Assembly: GCA_030149115.1 (NCBI GenBank)
Contig: JASBSE010000616.1
Location: forward strand, 1-13,569
Length of the DNA stretch: 13,569 bases
Source: Winogradskyella sp.
Lineage (GTDB): Bacteria; Bacteroidota; Bacteroidia; Flavobacteriales; Flavobacteriaceae
Direction: 5' to 3'
The notes under the pieces are model-generated. The model searched no databases and had not been told where the DNA came from. It saw nothing but the letters and a program-made list of their open reading frames with translations. The translations under genes were made by a program, and so were the position numbers. This document shows positions 6,283 to 13,569 of the stretch, in pieces. Numbering within the stretch: the first letter of the stretch is position 1; each line of letters starts with the position of its first letter.

Positions 6283-7263
6283 TTATTTAATCTTTATAGA
6301 TTTTATCATCGACTCTAATTCAAAGACATATTCTGCCTTGCTTAAGGATGGTGCATAAACGTAACCATCTGCAATGAGAAAACGTTTGTTCACTTTATCT
6401 TCAATGGCATAAGTTATAAATGGTCCCGCCATAGTAAACCCTTTCATTTCCCATATACCTCTTAGCTCGTAAGCTGGTTTATTATCTATTATGGTTTCAA
6501 ACATTGCGGGTGCGTAAGCATCTTCTACCGCCATATAAATACCATCTTCACCAGGAATTTTTGTTTTAGTAATTTGATCTCGCATTTTTATAATGTCTAC
6601 AACTGTACTATCCCCTTTTTTAATTGTTTCTAGTGGCACCTCATAGAACATAACCTCTATGGTTTTTGAGTTACTTAGATTTTTTCTAATCCAGAAAAAG
6701 TCGTCCTCTGCTTTAGCGATTCTGTATGCAGAAGGTATGTTTACGCTAAAGCCCATTTTTTGCTGCATTGCGCTTACATCTAGTAGGTCTAGCTTTATTC
6801 TTCTTTGCTTTTCTTTAACTTCTTCTTTGTTAAATGCATCAATAATTTTAGCCTTGTTTTCTTGTAACTGACTAATTATTTCTTCGTTCGTTTTACCTCC
6901 AACAACAGCTACTGTTTGCGGTTTTGCAAAAGCATTATTAGCAATTTTGGTTGTAGGTGCTAAATTGGCCTTTTCAATTTTAAGAATTATTCTACTACGT
7001 GTTGCAAATCCATCAAATACTTGAGGCGGAATTTGTCGCAACTTAAACATTGGCTCATCAACAGGCAAACCATTTAGTGGCGCTGCAAAGATTTTTCTTA
7101 TATTTTCTCCAATACTTCCTTCCCATAAATCATTATCTACAACAACAGAAATACTATTTAGATTTCCATTAGATTCTGGAAGAAATATCTTATTATCTTC
7201 CTCTTTTTTGTCTCCACAAGCTGCTAGCAATAAGCATAATACAAGTGCATATAGCGTTCTCAT
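6283..7263 (-). CDS. DUF4837-type lipoprotein
   Basis: A 326-residue exported lipoprotein. The signal peptide MRTLYALVLCLLLAAC has a lipobox L13-A14-A15-C16, followed by GDKKEEDN, a charged acidic stretch. The mature protein begins LPESNG (28-33) and has a helical, Lys/Glu-rich middle (125-155) and a C-terminal half with WEMKGFTMAGPFITYAI (271-287). This matches my memory of DUF4837, a family found in Bacteroidota and without known function. No catalytic motif is visible. It is the last gene of the right-hand operon, 24 bases behind the MltD-like gene, and its stop codon abuts the shared terminator. The pairing with a transglycosylase suggests an envelope or cell-wall role, but nothing in the sequence shows which. 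Confidence 0.85.
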   Translation of the reverse strand: MRTLYALVLCLLLAACGDKKEEDNKIFLPESNGNLNSISVVVDNDLWEGSIGENIRKIFAAPLNGLPVDEPMFKLRQIPPQVFDGFATRSRIILKIEKANLAPTTKIANNAFAKPQTVAVVGGKTNEEIISQLQENKAKIIDAFNKEEVKEKQRRIKLDLLDVSAMQQKMGFSVNIPSAYRIAKAEDDFFWIRKNLSNSKTIEVMFYEVPLETIKKGDSTVVDIIKMRDQITKTKIPGEDGIYMAVEDAYAPAMFETIIDNKPAYELRGIWEMKGFTMAGPFITYAIEDKVNKRFLIADGYVYAPSLSKAEYVFELESMIKSIKIK

Positions 7264-7287
7264 AAATAAATGTTTTTTGTTGGTTTA

Positions 7288-8814
7288 TTACTTAGACACA
7301 ATCAGTGTCATTCCTATTTTGAGATTATTACCACTAATATCGTTCCAATCTTTAAGATTTTGAACAGAAACTCCAGAAAATTTTTGTGAAATACTCCAAA
7401 GTGTATCTCCAGACTGCACTACATATGTCTTTTTCCCTTTTGTATTGACAGATGTTTTAGGGGTTTCTGCTTTTGAGTCTACAACTGGTTTTCGAGGATA
7501 AATTGTTAATCTTTGTCCTATTCTAAGGTTGTTATTTCTTAGTCCGTTCCATCGTTTTATCTGGCTAACCCTAACGCCATATCTCCTTGCAATTTTTCCT
7601 AAATAATCCCCATTCTTTACTCGATATGTTATTTTGGCATCTGCATTAAATAACTGAGGCAAGGGTTTTTCTCGTTTATCAAATTCAGCTTTAGCAAACG
7701 CATATATTTTTTCTTCGTTGGACGTAAACACTCCTATGACTTCTCTAGGTAATCGCAGTACGTAAGTTTTACCTTCAATCTTAGGGATAATATCTAACTT
7801 ATATGAAGGATTTAAAAACTGAAGCTCTTCAATGTTAACACCTGTGGTTTCTGATACCTGATCTAACGTAATCATTTGTTTAACATGTACTGTGTCCGTT
7901 TGAATCATTTGAAAAGGTGGTCTTTCTGGCTTAAAACCATGTTCTTCAGCATACTCAAAAATATACATAGTTGCTAAGAATGCCGGCACATAACCAGCAG
8001 TTTCACGTGGAAGATTTGGCCTAATATTCCAATAGTTATTATAACCTCCAGATCGTCTGATAGCTTTGTTTACATTTCCAGGACCCGAGTTGTATGCCGC
8101 TAAAGCTAAATCCCAATCTCCAAATATGCCATAGAGTCTAGATAGATATTTTGCTGCGGCAGTAGTTGAACTTATAGGATCACTGCGCTCATCTACATAG
8201 CTACTTACATCAAGACCATACTCTTTTCCGGTTCCGAACATAAATTGCCACAATCCTGTAGCTCCTACCCTAGATCTTGCTTTTGGTTTTAACGCTGATT
8301 CTACTATAGATAAATACTTCATTTCTAGAGGAATGTTGTAATTATCAAACTCAGCCTCAAACATCGGAAAATAAAAATGGCTCAAACCCATTAAACGTTC
8401 TAGAGAGGTTCTCCTATGTTTTAAGTAGCGTTTTATTACACTCTCTAAAGATGGATTATACTCTACATTAAATGGCGTTCTTGCATTGAGACGCGCTAAC
8501 CTTGCTTTTAAAGTGTCTGTTGATAGTTCAGGATAATCTACAGGTTCATACGTTAACTCCGTAACGGATTTGTAAATTGTGTCATACAATGAATTACTAT
8601 ATAGTTCTTCTAACCACTTTTGGTCTAACTCGGCAGCTTCGGGATGGTCTTTGAGATTTTTAACATCTAGAGTATCTTGTTCTGCCAGAATTATTTTTCC
8701 ACTAACAATTGATTTTCCATCAATAACAGAATCTTTTGAGGTGGTTTGAACCCTATCTTGGGTCCAGCCAAAATCAAAAAAGCACAATAAAATTAAAGTA
8801 TAAACTAATCGCAT
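7288..8814 (-). CDS. mltD: MltD-like membrane-bound lytic murein transglycosylase with LysM repeats
   Basis: This enzyme cleaves the glycan strands of peptidoglycan in the periplasm, forming 1,6-anhydromuramic ends. I chose the ATG at 8812-8814 because MRLVYTLILLCFFDFGWTQ is a good signal peptide. The upstream GTG at 8890-8892 would add 26 residues and bury it. In the resulting 508-residue protein the SLT domain covers about 145-260, with catalytic E172 in SIVESALKP, GATGLWQFM (184-192) and AYNSGPG (240-246). Two clear LysM domains that bind peptidoglycan lie at 396-439 and 463-506. A weaker LysM-like segment lies at about 310-354. The signal peptide shows no lipobox, unlike E. coli MltD. It stands 78 bases after the 790-residue gene and 24 before the DUF4837 lipoprotein gene. 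In the 78-base gap I see only a weak promoter-like TACGTTTT. Confidence 0.92.
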   Translation of the reverse strand: MRLVYTLILLCFFDFGWTQDRVQTTSKDSVIDGKSIVSGKIILAEQDTLDVKNLKDHPEAAELDQKWLEELYSNSLYDTIYKSVTELTYEPVDYPELSTDTLKARLARLNARTPFNVEYNPSLESVIKRYLKHRRTSLERLMGLSHFYFPMFEAEFDNYNIPLEMKYLSIVESALKPKARSRVGATGLWQFMFGTGKEYGLDVSSYVDERSDPISSTTAAAKYLSRLYGIFGDWDLALAAYNSGPGNVNKAIRRSGGYNNYWNIRPNLPRETAGYVPAFLATMYIFEYAEEHGFKPERPPFQMIQTDTVHVKQMITLDQVSETTGVNIEELQFLNPSYKLDIIPKIEGKTYVLRLPREVIGVFTSNEEKIYAFAKAEFDKREKPLPQLFNADAKITYRVKNGDYLGKIARRYGVRVSQIKRWNGLRNNNLRIGQRLTIYPRKPVVDSKAETPKTSVNTKGKKTYVVQSGDTLWSISQKFSGVSVQNLKDWNDISGNNLKIGMTLIVSK

Positions 8815-8892
8815 GTTATCGAATTTATATAAAAAAACGTAATTCCTGTAAATATGGTATATTTTTAATGCTTTTGAAATTTGATTAAACAC

Positions 8893-11265
8893 TTAATAAT
8901 TATCGTTGTACCAGCGCAACCAACCACATTGCTTTAATACCTCTTGATAATAATTGGACTCTGAGTAATTATCGCGTAAATCTTTGAAATGGGCTTGGTG
9001 ATTTTCACAAAGGTAAAAATCATATTCATTTGTTTGATTATTCCTTGTATAATCAAAGCAACTTTCTGTTTTAGCTAACATAAAAGTGAGCCTTGCTTTT
9101 ACTTCATTATCTCCTTTGCTTTCTATACCTTTTTTAAAATACTTTTCTGCCCACATCATTGCGTTATCTGTTGTTTCTGTAGTATTACCACCAGATTCAC
9201 TCATCAACTCATTTCGGTTATCATTTCCTACATAATAAAGATTATTTACAAACCATCCTACTGCACTCATATTGTACCAAGCATTACCCAGCATATAATA
9301 ATATTCTGCTGCGTTTTCTTTTTCTTGTTTTGCTAAAGTCTCGAGCTTTATAAGGGCTTTGGTTAGTTTTATTTTATTATCTCTATAATTTTCTCTTACT
9401 CCCACTGGTTCATCATCTGAAGTAACGGTATTCTTTAATTTCAACTCTTCTAAATATTTGACATGAAATTGATCTGATATTGAGTTAAAATCAACATTCA
9501 TCCATTCTTTTATAGATCCTGAGAATAATTCTGGTCTAACGTCCTCATTCCAAAACTCTGATGTATTTTTAATTGCTTCAAACTCTTTTAGAGCTTTATA
9601 CAATTCTTTTTCTCTTAAAAAATATGTGCCTCTTAGCTCGTGTATAAAATCATTGACATCCACCTTTACTCGGTCTAAAATTATTTGCTCAAAATGGGTG
9701 AAAGACTTTAATTTTACAAATTCATCTAAACTATTAATAACATCTATTTTTAAAAATGAATACTTGGTTTCAAGCTCATAATTATATGCATAATTGTTAT
9801 TAATTGTACTCCAACCAAAAGGTTGATCACGAGGATAACTATCGTAATCTATTGCTATAAAAGCACTTAATAAGGGATTATCTTTAGAATATAAGGCACT
9901 AATATGATTGAAAAATGCTGCGACTACTGGTTTGTATGTATTAAGGTCTTTATCTTCATCTAATTGTTTGAAAACTTTATTGATTTGCTGACGGTTTGGT
10001 GTCTTTATATCCATAAAATCTATTGCAAACAGTAATCGTTTTTTATGAATTTTAGAAGCATGCCATTGCAATTGCGTGTTTAGTGTAGCTTTTGCCTCAC
10101 TATACTTACCTTTTTTTATTTGCAATAATGCTTTAAGCAAAGTCAAGGCACTTTTATCTTTAAGTGTTTTATTTACTAGAATTTCATCTATAATAATTTC
10201 GCTTTCATTAGTGTAGGTATTCTGTATGCCTTCAAAATAATATCCATTGTCATCATGTTCAAAGAGCTGAGATTGTATATCATCTATAAGTCTTGCTGTT
10301 AACACTTCTAAATACGGTGAATTGACATCGATTTCTGCTATTTTCTTCATCTCTTTTAAAACATCTCCTCTGCCATAATACGCTTTAAAAAAATGAAAAA
10401 TATCCTTTTGCTTTAAGTCCTTATAAAAATTACTGTTTTCATTTAACTGGCTCCAATCCATAAAACGAAGACTCAAAGCACAACGCTCTCTTCTGTCTGG
10501 TAAGTTTTTGAATACCTCAAGGTAATTTTGAGCAGCTATACTGTGTTGATTAAGATTAAAATAAGCTCCCGAAACTTGCTCTAACGCTCTGTAATAGATG
10601 TATCTAGAACTATTATTTAATTCTAAATACCTTTTAAAAGCACTGATAGCCAAATCATTGTCTTGTTTGTAATGTGCTAACTTTACAATTTGAAACCCAA
10701 CTCTATTCTTAAAAAATTGGTCTGGTGCGTCTTTAATTAGAGTAATAGCTTTTTCTAACCAAGGAGATTTGTCTTCAAAACTTAATGTTTCTCCTTGATA
10801 CCACCCAGAATCATATGTCTTATCACTAGCTAAACTTTCTGTGCCTTTTGCTAAAATTAGATAACGCTTAAAAAAAGTGTACTTCTTTTGATTAATGTTG
10901 GTATACATTAATCTTTCATTCTCATCGACATCTTCTTCTCCTTTAAGCCATTCTATTGACTTTTTGTAAACAAGTAACCTTAATTCTTCTTTAGAAAAAC
11001 TACCTTTAAAGTAGTTATACCATTCATCAATATTATAGTTTGTATCATTGCTGTTGGGAAAATAATCGCAAAAAACAATATCTGGACAATTTAAAAACGA
11101 CTTATTATCTTCATCTACTAATGAAAACTGATCAATAATAGGATAATACACATTGTCCCAAGACGGATCCCAACCACAAAAAGTAGGCAACTTAGAGTTG
11201 GCTTCTAAACTTGTAAACCCAAGAATTACAAGTGCGTTAATTATAACAAAACGTCTTAAGATCAT
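8893..11265 (-). CDS. Uncharacterised secreted helical-repeat (TPR-like) protein, 790 residues
   Basis: I do not recognise a named family. The N-terminus MILRRFVIINALVILGFTSLEA is a signal peptide, probably cut after A22; there is no lipobox. The mature protein is almost wholly helical in character, with TPR-like pairs such as 205-256 (AISAFKRYLELN ... AAQNYLEVFKNLP), 370-400 and 652-715 (AEYYYMLGNAWYNMS ... AEKYFKKGIES). It is rich in Tyr, Phe, Trp, Asn and Asp. Both ends of the mature chain carry a Cys-Gly-Trp: CGWDPSWDN (30-38) and CGWLRWYNDNY (780-790, the last residues). Such solenoids usually bind proteins or glycans; no catalytic motif is seen and no T9SS C-terminal domain. The gene overlaps the preceding lipoprotein gene by 29 bases, which points to a conserved partnership, and is followed by the MltD-like gene. 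Confidence 0.75.
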   Translation of the reverse strand: MILRRFVIINALVILGFTSLEANSKLPTFCGWDPSWDNVYYPIIDQFSLVDEDNKSFLNCPDIVFCDYFPNSNDTNYNIDEWYNYFKGSFSKEELRLLVYKKSIEWLKGEEDVDENERLMYTNINQKKYTFFKRYLILAKGTESLASDKTYDSGWYQGETLSFEDKSPWLEKAITLIKDAPDQFFKNRVGFQIVKLAHYKQDNDLAISAFKRYLELNNSSRYIYYRALEQVSGAYFNLNQHSIAAQNYLEVFKNLPDRRERCALSLRFMDWSQLNENSNFYKDLKQKDIFHFFKAYYGRGDVLKEMKKIAEIDVNSPYLEVLTARLIDDIQSQLFEHDDNGYYFEGIQNTYTNESEIIIDEILVNKTLKDKSALTLLKALLQIKKGKYSEAKATLNTQLQWHASKIHKKRLLFAIDFMDIKTPNRQQINKVFKQLDEDKDLNTYKPVVAAFFNHISALYSKDNPLLSAFIAIDYDSYPRDQPFGWSTINNNYAYNYELETKYSFLKIDVINSLDEFVKLKSFTHFEQIILDRVKVDVNDFIHELRGTYFLREKELYKALKEFEAIKNTSEFWNEDVRPELFSGSIKEWMNVDFNSISDQFHVKYLEELKLKNTVTSDDEPVGVRENYRDNKIKLTKALIKLETLAKQEKENAAEYYYMLGNAWYNMSAVGWFVNNLYYVGNDNRNELMSESGGNTTETTDNAMMWAEKYFKKGIESKGDNEVKARLTFMLAKTESCFDYTRNNQTNEYDFYLCENHQAHFKDLRDNYSESNYYQEVLKQCGWLRWYNDNY

Positions 11266-12271
11266 GGTTTGTAAAATTTGATAACACAGGCGAACCTATG
11301 TGATAAAAAATTGTGCTATATGGCTTTTTAGATGCTGTTTTTATTAACTCTGAGAGTTTTTTTAGGTCATTTTTACTTACCGTCTCAACCCTAATAACAT
11401 CATCTTTATAAATAAAATTACTACTTATATAACAATCTTGATGAGCCTTGTACATATTTAACGTTTGCGTAGGTCTAAAGTTCTCTCTAAAAGTCTTCAA
11501 CGAATAATTATTTAAAATTGCTACAGGCTTTTCTCTTCTGTAAAGAATAGCCCACTCAAATACAGGCAAGGCCACATCATAAGGTAGTGGATATTCACTA
11601 AGACGCTGTAAATATTGACTAGTAATATTGTTGTTAATAATAGAGTTTGTCTCGTCAAAATTCAAAATATCTCCAACATTATATGCCATAAGTACCACTT
11701 TATCTACAGGAGGCACTCCTGTTTTTTCTCTATATTTTACCTGATGCAATCTTAGTGTTGTAGAGAGTTCAATGTTATCAAAATAGGTTGCTAAACTTTC
11801 TAAGAAGGCAAAGTATTTCATTTTTGTGTTTTGAGACCAATCGCAATCAATCTGAATTTTAGTTAACATCTTTTGAGGCTCGAAATAACTTTTAAAAAGG
11901 CGCTTTATTTTTTGAGAAACAGGTTTTGATAAGGATTTACTTTCCTCTAAGGAAATATGTTTAAAAACTTCATTTTTTATGAATACAACCGGAACTATAG
12001 TGTCTACAGCGACTTCAAAATCTTTTGAAAACTGAACTGTTGCAATTGGTAAGGGTTTATTTTCTTTGGTATTAAAATCTACATCAAAAAAACGCATATA
12101 CAAGATGTTACTTTGTCCATCTTGTATATGCGTTTTATCTTGTTCTCTTAAGTTAAAATTCGTTTTCCAGTGGTAAAAACTGTATTTAGAATCATTTACT
12201 TCTTTTTTGCACGACGAGATTGTCTTGCAAAAAACTATAACGAATATTAAACTTGAAAGACTTCTAATCAT
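11237..12271 (-). CDS. Uncharacterised lipoprotein, probable TIM-barrel (DUF3142-like)
   Basis: A 344-residue exported lipoprotein. I chose the ATG at 12269-12271 (8-base overlap with pgk) over an upstream TTG at 12286, because it gives a compact signal peptide ending in lipobox I18-S19-S20-C21 followed by KKE. The strand motifs look like a glycoside-hydrolase-type TIM barrel: ILYMRFFDVD (56-65), KIQIDCDWSQNTKMKYFAFL (138-157), ELSTTLRLHQVKY (168-180), VVLMAYNVGD (192-201) and DVALPVFEWAILYR (232-245). These resemble DUF3142 as I remember it. The acidic residues of QIDCDW and of YNVGD are candidates for an active site, but no enzyme activity is established. Codons 46-61 encode a perfect hairpin with a T-tract (see the feature at 12086-12136). 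The 29-base overlap with the next gene suggests that the two products work together at the envelope. Confidence 0.75.
   Translation of the reverse strand: MIRSLSSLIFVIVFCKTISSCKKEVNDSKYSFYHWKTNFNLREQDKTHIQDGQSNILYMRFFDVDFNTKENKPLPIATVQFSKDFEVAVDTIVPVVFIKNEVFKHISLEESKSLSKPVSQKIKRLFKSYFEPQKMLTKIQIDCDWSQNTKMKYFAFLESLATYFDNIELSTTLRLHQVKYREKTGVPPVDKVVLMAYNVGDILNFDETNSIINNNITSQYLQRLSEYPLPYDVALPVFEWAILYRREKPVAILNNYSLKTFRENFRPTQTLNMYKAHQDCYISSNFIYKDDVIRVETVSKNDLKKLSELIKTASKKPYSTIFYHIGSPVLSNFTNHDLKTFCYN
12086..12136 (-). repeat. 19-bp perfect inverted repeat plus T7 inside the lipoprotein gene; terminator or attenuator-like
   Basis: Arms 12089-12107 (aaaacgcatatacaagatg) and 12118-12136 are perfect reverse complements, separated by a 10-base loop (12108-12117). 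Read in the direction of the operon (minus strand), the hairpin runs straight into seven T (the A run at 12086-12092 on the plus strand). This is the form of an intrinsic terminator, although the core stem has only 6 G/C in 15 bp. On the plus strand only four T follow. It spans nucleotides 136-183 of the lipoprotein coding sequence, encoding K46-F61, and begins 128 bases after the pgk stop codon. Whether it acts in RNA is inference; the symmetry itself is certain. Confidence 0.8.
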
Positions 12272-13454
12272 TAAGGATTGCCGCAATACCAGGAAGCGTT
12301 TTACCTTCTAAGCTTTCTAGCATAGCTCCACCGCCAGTACTTACGTAACTTACTTTATCTTCAAAACCAAACTCTTTTACGGCAGCTACAGAATCTCCAC
12401 CACCAACTAAAGAAAAAGCTCCGTTTTTTGTAGCGTTAGCAATTGAATTTCCAAGCGCTATTGTGCCTTTAGAAAAAGTTTCCATTTCGAACACTCCTAA
12501 TGGACCATTCCATAAAATGGTGTTACACTTATTAACTACGTCGTCTAAAATCTCTAAAGATTTTGGACCAGCATCCAAACCTTGCCATCCATCAGGAATG
12601 TGATAAACATCTACGTGTTGCGTATTGGCGTCGTTACTAAAAGCATCTGCAGCAATCACATCTACAGGTATATGAACTTGTACTCCTTTTGCCTCAGCTT
12701 GTTTTAAAATATCTAAAGCCAATTCCATTTTATCATCTTCGCAGATAGAATCTCCTACAGAACCACCTTTAGCTTTAATGAACGTAAATGTCATTCCTCC
12801 ACCAATAATAAGATGATCGACTTTATCTAAAATATTTTCTATAACTGTAATTTTAGAAGATACTTTAGCGCCACCAAGCACAGCTAAAACAGGCTTTTCT
12901 CCATCTTCTAATACTTTTTTGATGCTTTCTATTTCTTTGGCTAGTAAGCTTCCGAAACATTTAGCATCAGGGAAAAATTCTGCAACAATAGTGGTAGAAG
13001 CATGAGCTCTATGTGCTGTACCAAAAGCATCATTGACATAGATATCTCCTAACTTAGATAATTGCTTTGCAAAGTCTTTATCTCCTTTTGTTTCCTCATC
13101 ATGAAAACGCAAGTTTTCGAGTAATAAAATTTCGCCTGGTTGTAAAGCATTTGCCTTTTCTTCGGCTTCTTCACCTACACAATTGCTTGCAAATTTTACT
13201 TCTACACCAAGAATATCTTCAATTTTTGGAATGATATGCTTTAAAGAAAACTCTTCTTGTACTCCCTTTGGTCGTCCTAAATGCGACATTAAAACACAAC
13301 TCCCACCGTCTTCTAAGATTTTTATAATCGTTGGTTTTGCAGAAATAATTCTAGTATCGTCTGTAACTTCAAATTTATCATTTAGAGGCACATTAAAATC
13401 TACACGGATTAATGCTCTTTTATCTTCGAAATTAAAATCGTTTAGTGTCTTCAT
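12264..13454 (-). CDS. pgk: Phosphoglycerate kinase
   Basis: Phosphoglycerate kinase makes ATP from ADP and 1,3-bisphosphoglycerate in glycolysis, and runs in reverse in gluconeogenesis; it is cytoplasmic and monomeric. The 396-residue product is the standard bacterial length. Seen: RVDFNVPL (17-24, substrate D19 and N21), DDTR (R35), SHLGRP (57-62, H58), LENLRFH (R116), NDAFGTAHRAHAS (R149), GGAKVSSK (194-201, nucleotide-site lysines), GGGMTFTF (218-225), WNGPLGVFE (315-323) and the glycine loops GGGDS (351-355) and STGGGAMLE (372-380). I chose the ATG at 13452-13454. The TTG at 13496 that would add 14 residues lies inside the promoter box. It heads the right-hand operon, its stop codon overlaps the next gene's start region by 8 bases, and no terminator stands between them. 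Confidence 0.98.
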   Translation of the reverse strand: MKTLNDFNFEDKRALIRVDFNVPLNDKFEVTDDTRIISAKPTIIKILEDGGSCVLMSHLGRPKGVQEEFSLKHIIPKIEDILGVEVKFASNCVGEEAEEKANALQPGEILLLENLRFHDEETKGDKDFAKQLSKLGDIYVNDAFGTAHRAHASTTIVAEFFPDAKCFGSLLAKEIESIKKVLEDGEKPVLAVLGGAKVSSKITVIENILDKVDHLIIGGGMTFTFIKAKGGSVGDSICEDDKMELALDILKQAEAKGVQVHIPVDVIAADAFSNDANTQHVDVYHIPDGWQGLDAGPKSLEILDDVVNKCNTILWNGPLGVFEMETFSKGTIALGNSIANATKNGAFSLVGGGDSVAAVKEFGFEDKVSYVSTGGGAMLESLEGKTLPGIAAILND

Positions 13455-13493
13455 CTGTTTTAAATAAGGAATATGTTTCTCTGTTTTGAATAA

Positions 13494-13501
13494 CAAATAT
13501 A
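13494..13501 (-). promoter_or_regulatory. -7 box (TATATTTG) of pgk
   Basis: On the minus strand TATATTTG matches TAnnTTTG exactly and ends 39 bases before the pgk ATG, giving a leader of about 32 bases. A T-rich run lies near -33 but no clear TTG. This is probably the promoter of the whole pgk operon. Confidence 0.6.
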
Positions 13502-13528
13502 AAGATTAGAAAGCATAAAAAAATTACA

Positions 13529-13536
13529 TAGTTTTG
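13529..13536 (+). promoter_or_regulatory. -7 box (TAGTTTTG) of the divergent holB-like gene
   Basis: TAGTTTTGC matches TAnnTTTG and its last G is only 4 bases before the ATG at 13541. Transcription would start at or next to the A of the start codon, so the mRNA may be leaderless. It lies back to back with the pgk promoter in an 86-base divergent region. Confidence 0.5.
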
Positions 13537-13540
13537 CTTT

Positions 13541-13569
13541 ATGTTATTTTCTGAAGTTTTAGGGCAAGA
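13541..13569 (+). CDS. holB: Start of probable DNA polymerase III delta prime subunit, cut by window edge
   Basis: Only nine complete codons are present, reading MLFSEVLGQ. This matches my memory of how flavobacterial DNA polymerase III delta prime proteins (HolB, clamp-loader subunit) begin, with the GQ expected to be followed by a helix leading to the Walker A motif. The reading frame stays open to the edge, a -7 box stands directly in front, and it is divergent from pgk. Nine residues cannot prove the identity. Confidence 0.55.

Noticed and set aside
6659..6871. 70-codon plus-strand open frame
   Set aside because: It is antisense to the DUF4837 lipoprotein gene; its hydrophobic look comes from the complementary Lys/Glu codons.
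8815..8892. GTG start adding 26 residues to the MltD-like protein
   Set aside because: The extension would place a polar, Tyr-rich stretch before the signal peptide that begins at the ATG at 8814.
13183..13467. 94-codon plus-strand open frame
   Set aside because: It is antisense to the conserved N-terminal part of pgk and has no promoter.
13455..13496. TTG start adding 14 residues to Pgk
   Set aside because: It falls within the promoter box at 13494-13501, and the ATG at 13454 gives the standard length.

Overview
This AT-rich window comes from a Bacteroidota genome, most likely a marine-type member of the Flavobacteriaceae. The evidence is the gene families (a DUF4837-type lipoprotein, a LysM-bearing MltD-like transglycosylase, a bacterial GH3 enzyme, a stand-alone TatA), the TAnnTTTG promoter boxes typical of the phylum, and the absence of strong Shine-Dalgarno sites. 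The genus cannot be read from the sequence. Nearly every base is coding. No tRNA, rRNA, insertion sequence, phage gene or CRISPR array was seen.

Left block (1-5942, all minus strand, transcribed right to left): an M23 peptidase with one membrane anchor, a GH3-family adenylating enzyme coupled to it by a TAATG overlap, a 563-residue protein whose C-terminal third carries nucleoside-phosphorylase-like motifs, a two-membrane-segment Wzz-like protein, and the first 263 codons of rmlB (dTDP-glucose 4,6-dehydratase), which runs off the left edge. A second promoter box lies before the 563-residue gene, so the polysaccharide end may also be transcribed separately. rmlB suggests that a surface-polysaccharide locus continues to the left.

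Middle (5930-6281): a 113-base divergent region carries a promoter box in each direction. tatA is the only complete plus-strand gene, and a strong bidirectional terminator separates it from the convergent right-hand operon.

Right block (6283-13501, minus strand): pgk leads what looks like one operon: pgk, a lipoprotein with a probable TIM-barrel (DUF3142-like) fold, a 790-residue secreted helical-repeat protein, an MltD-like lytic transglycosylase and a DUF4837 lipoprotein. The first three genes overlap. At the right edge a divergent gene starts MLFSEVLGQ, which fits holB (DNA polymerase III delta prime).

The block therefore puts a glycolytic housekeeping gene at the head of a run of envelope genes. 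The most striking non-coding signal is a perfect 19-bp inverted repeat followed by seven T on the transcribed strand, inside the lipoprotein coding sequence 178 bases after the pgk stop. It looks like an intrinsic terminator or attenuator hidden in a gene, and could keep pgk expression high and that of the downstream envelope genes low. Other points of interest are the uncharacterised secreted pair, the cryptic nucleosidase-like protein, and two promoter boxes so close to their start codons that leaderless mRNAs are likely.
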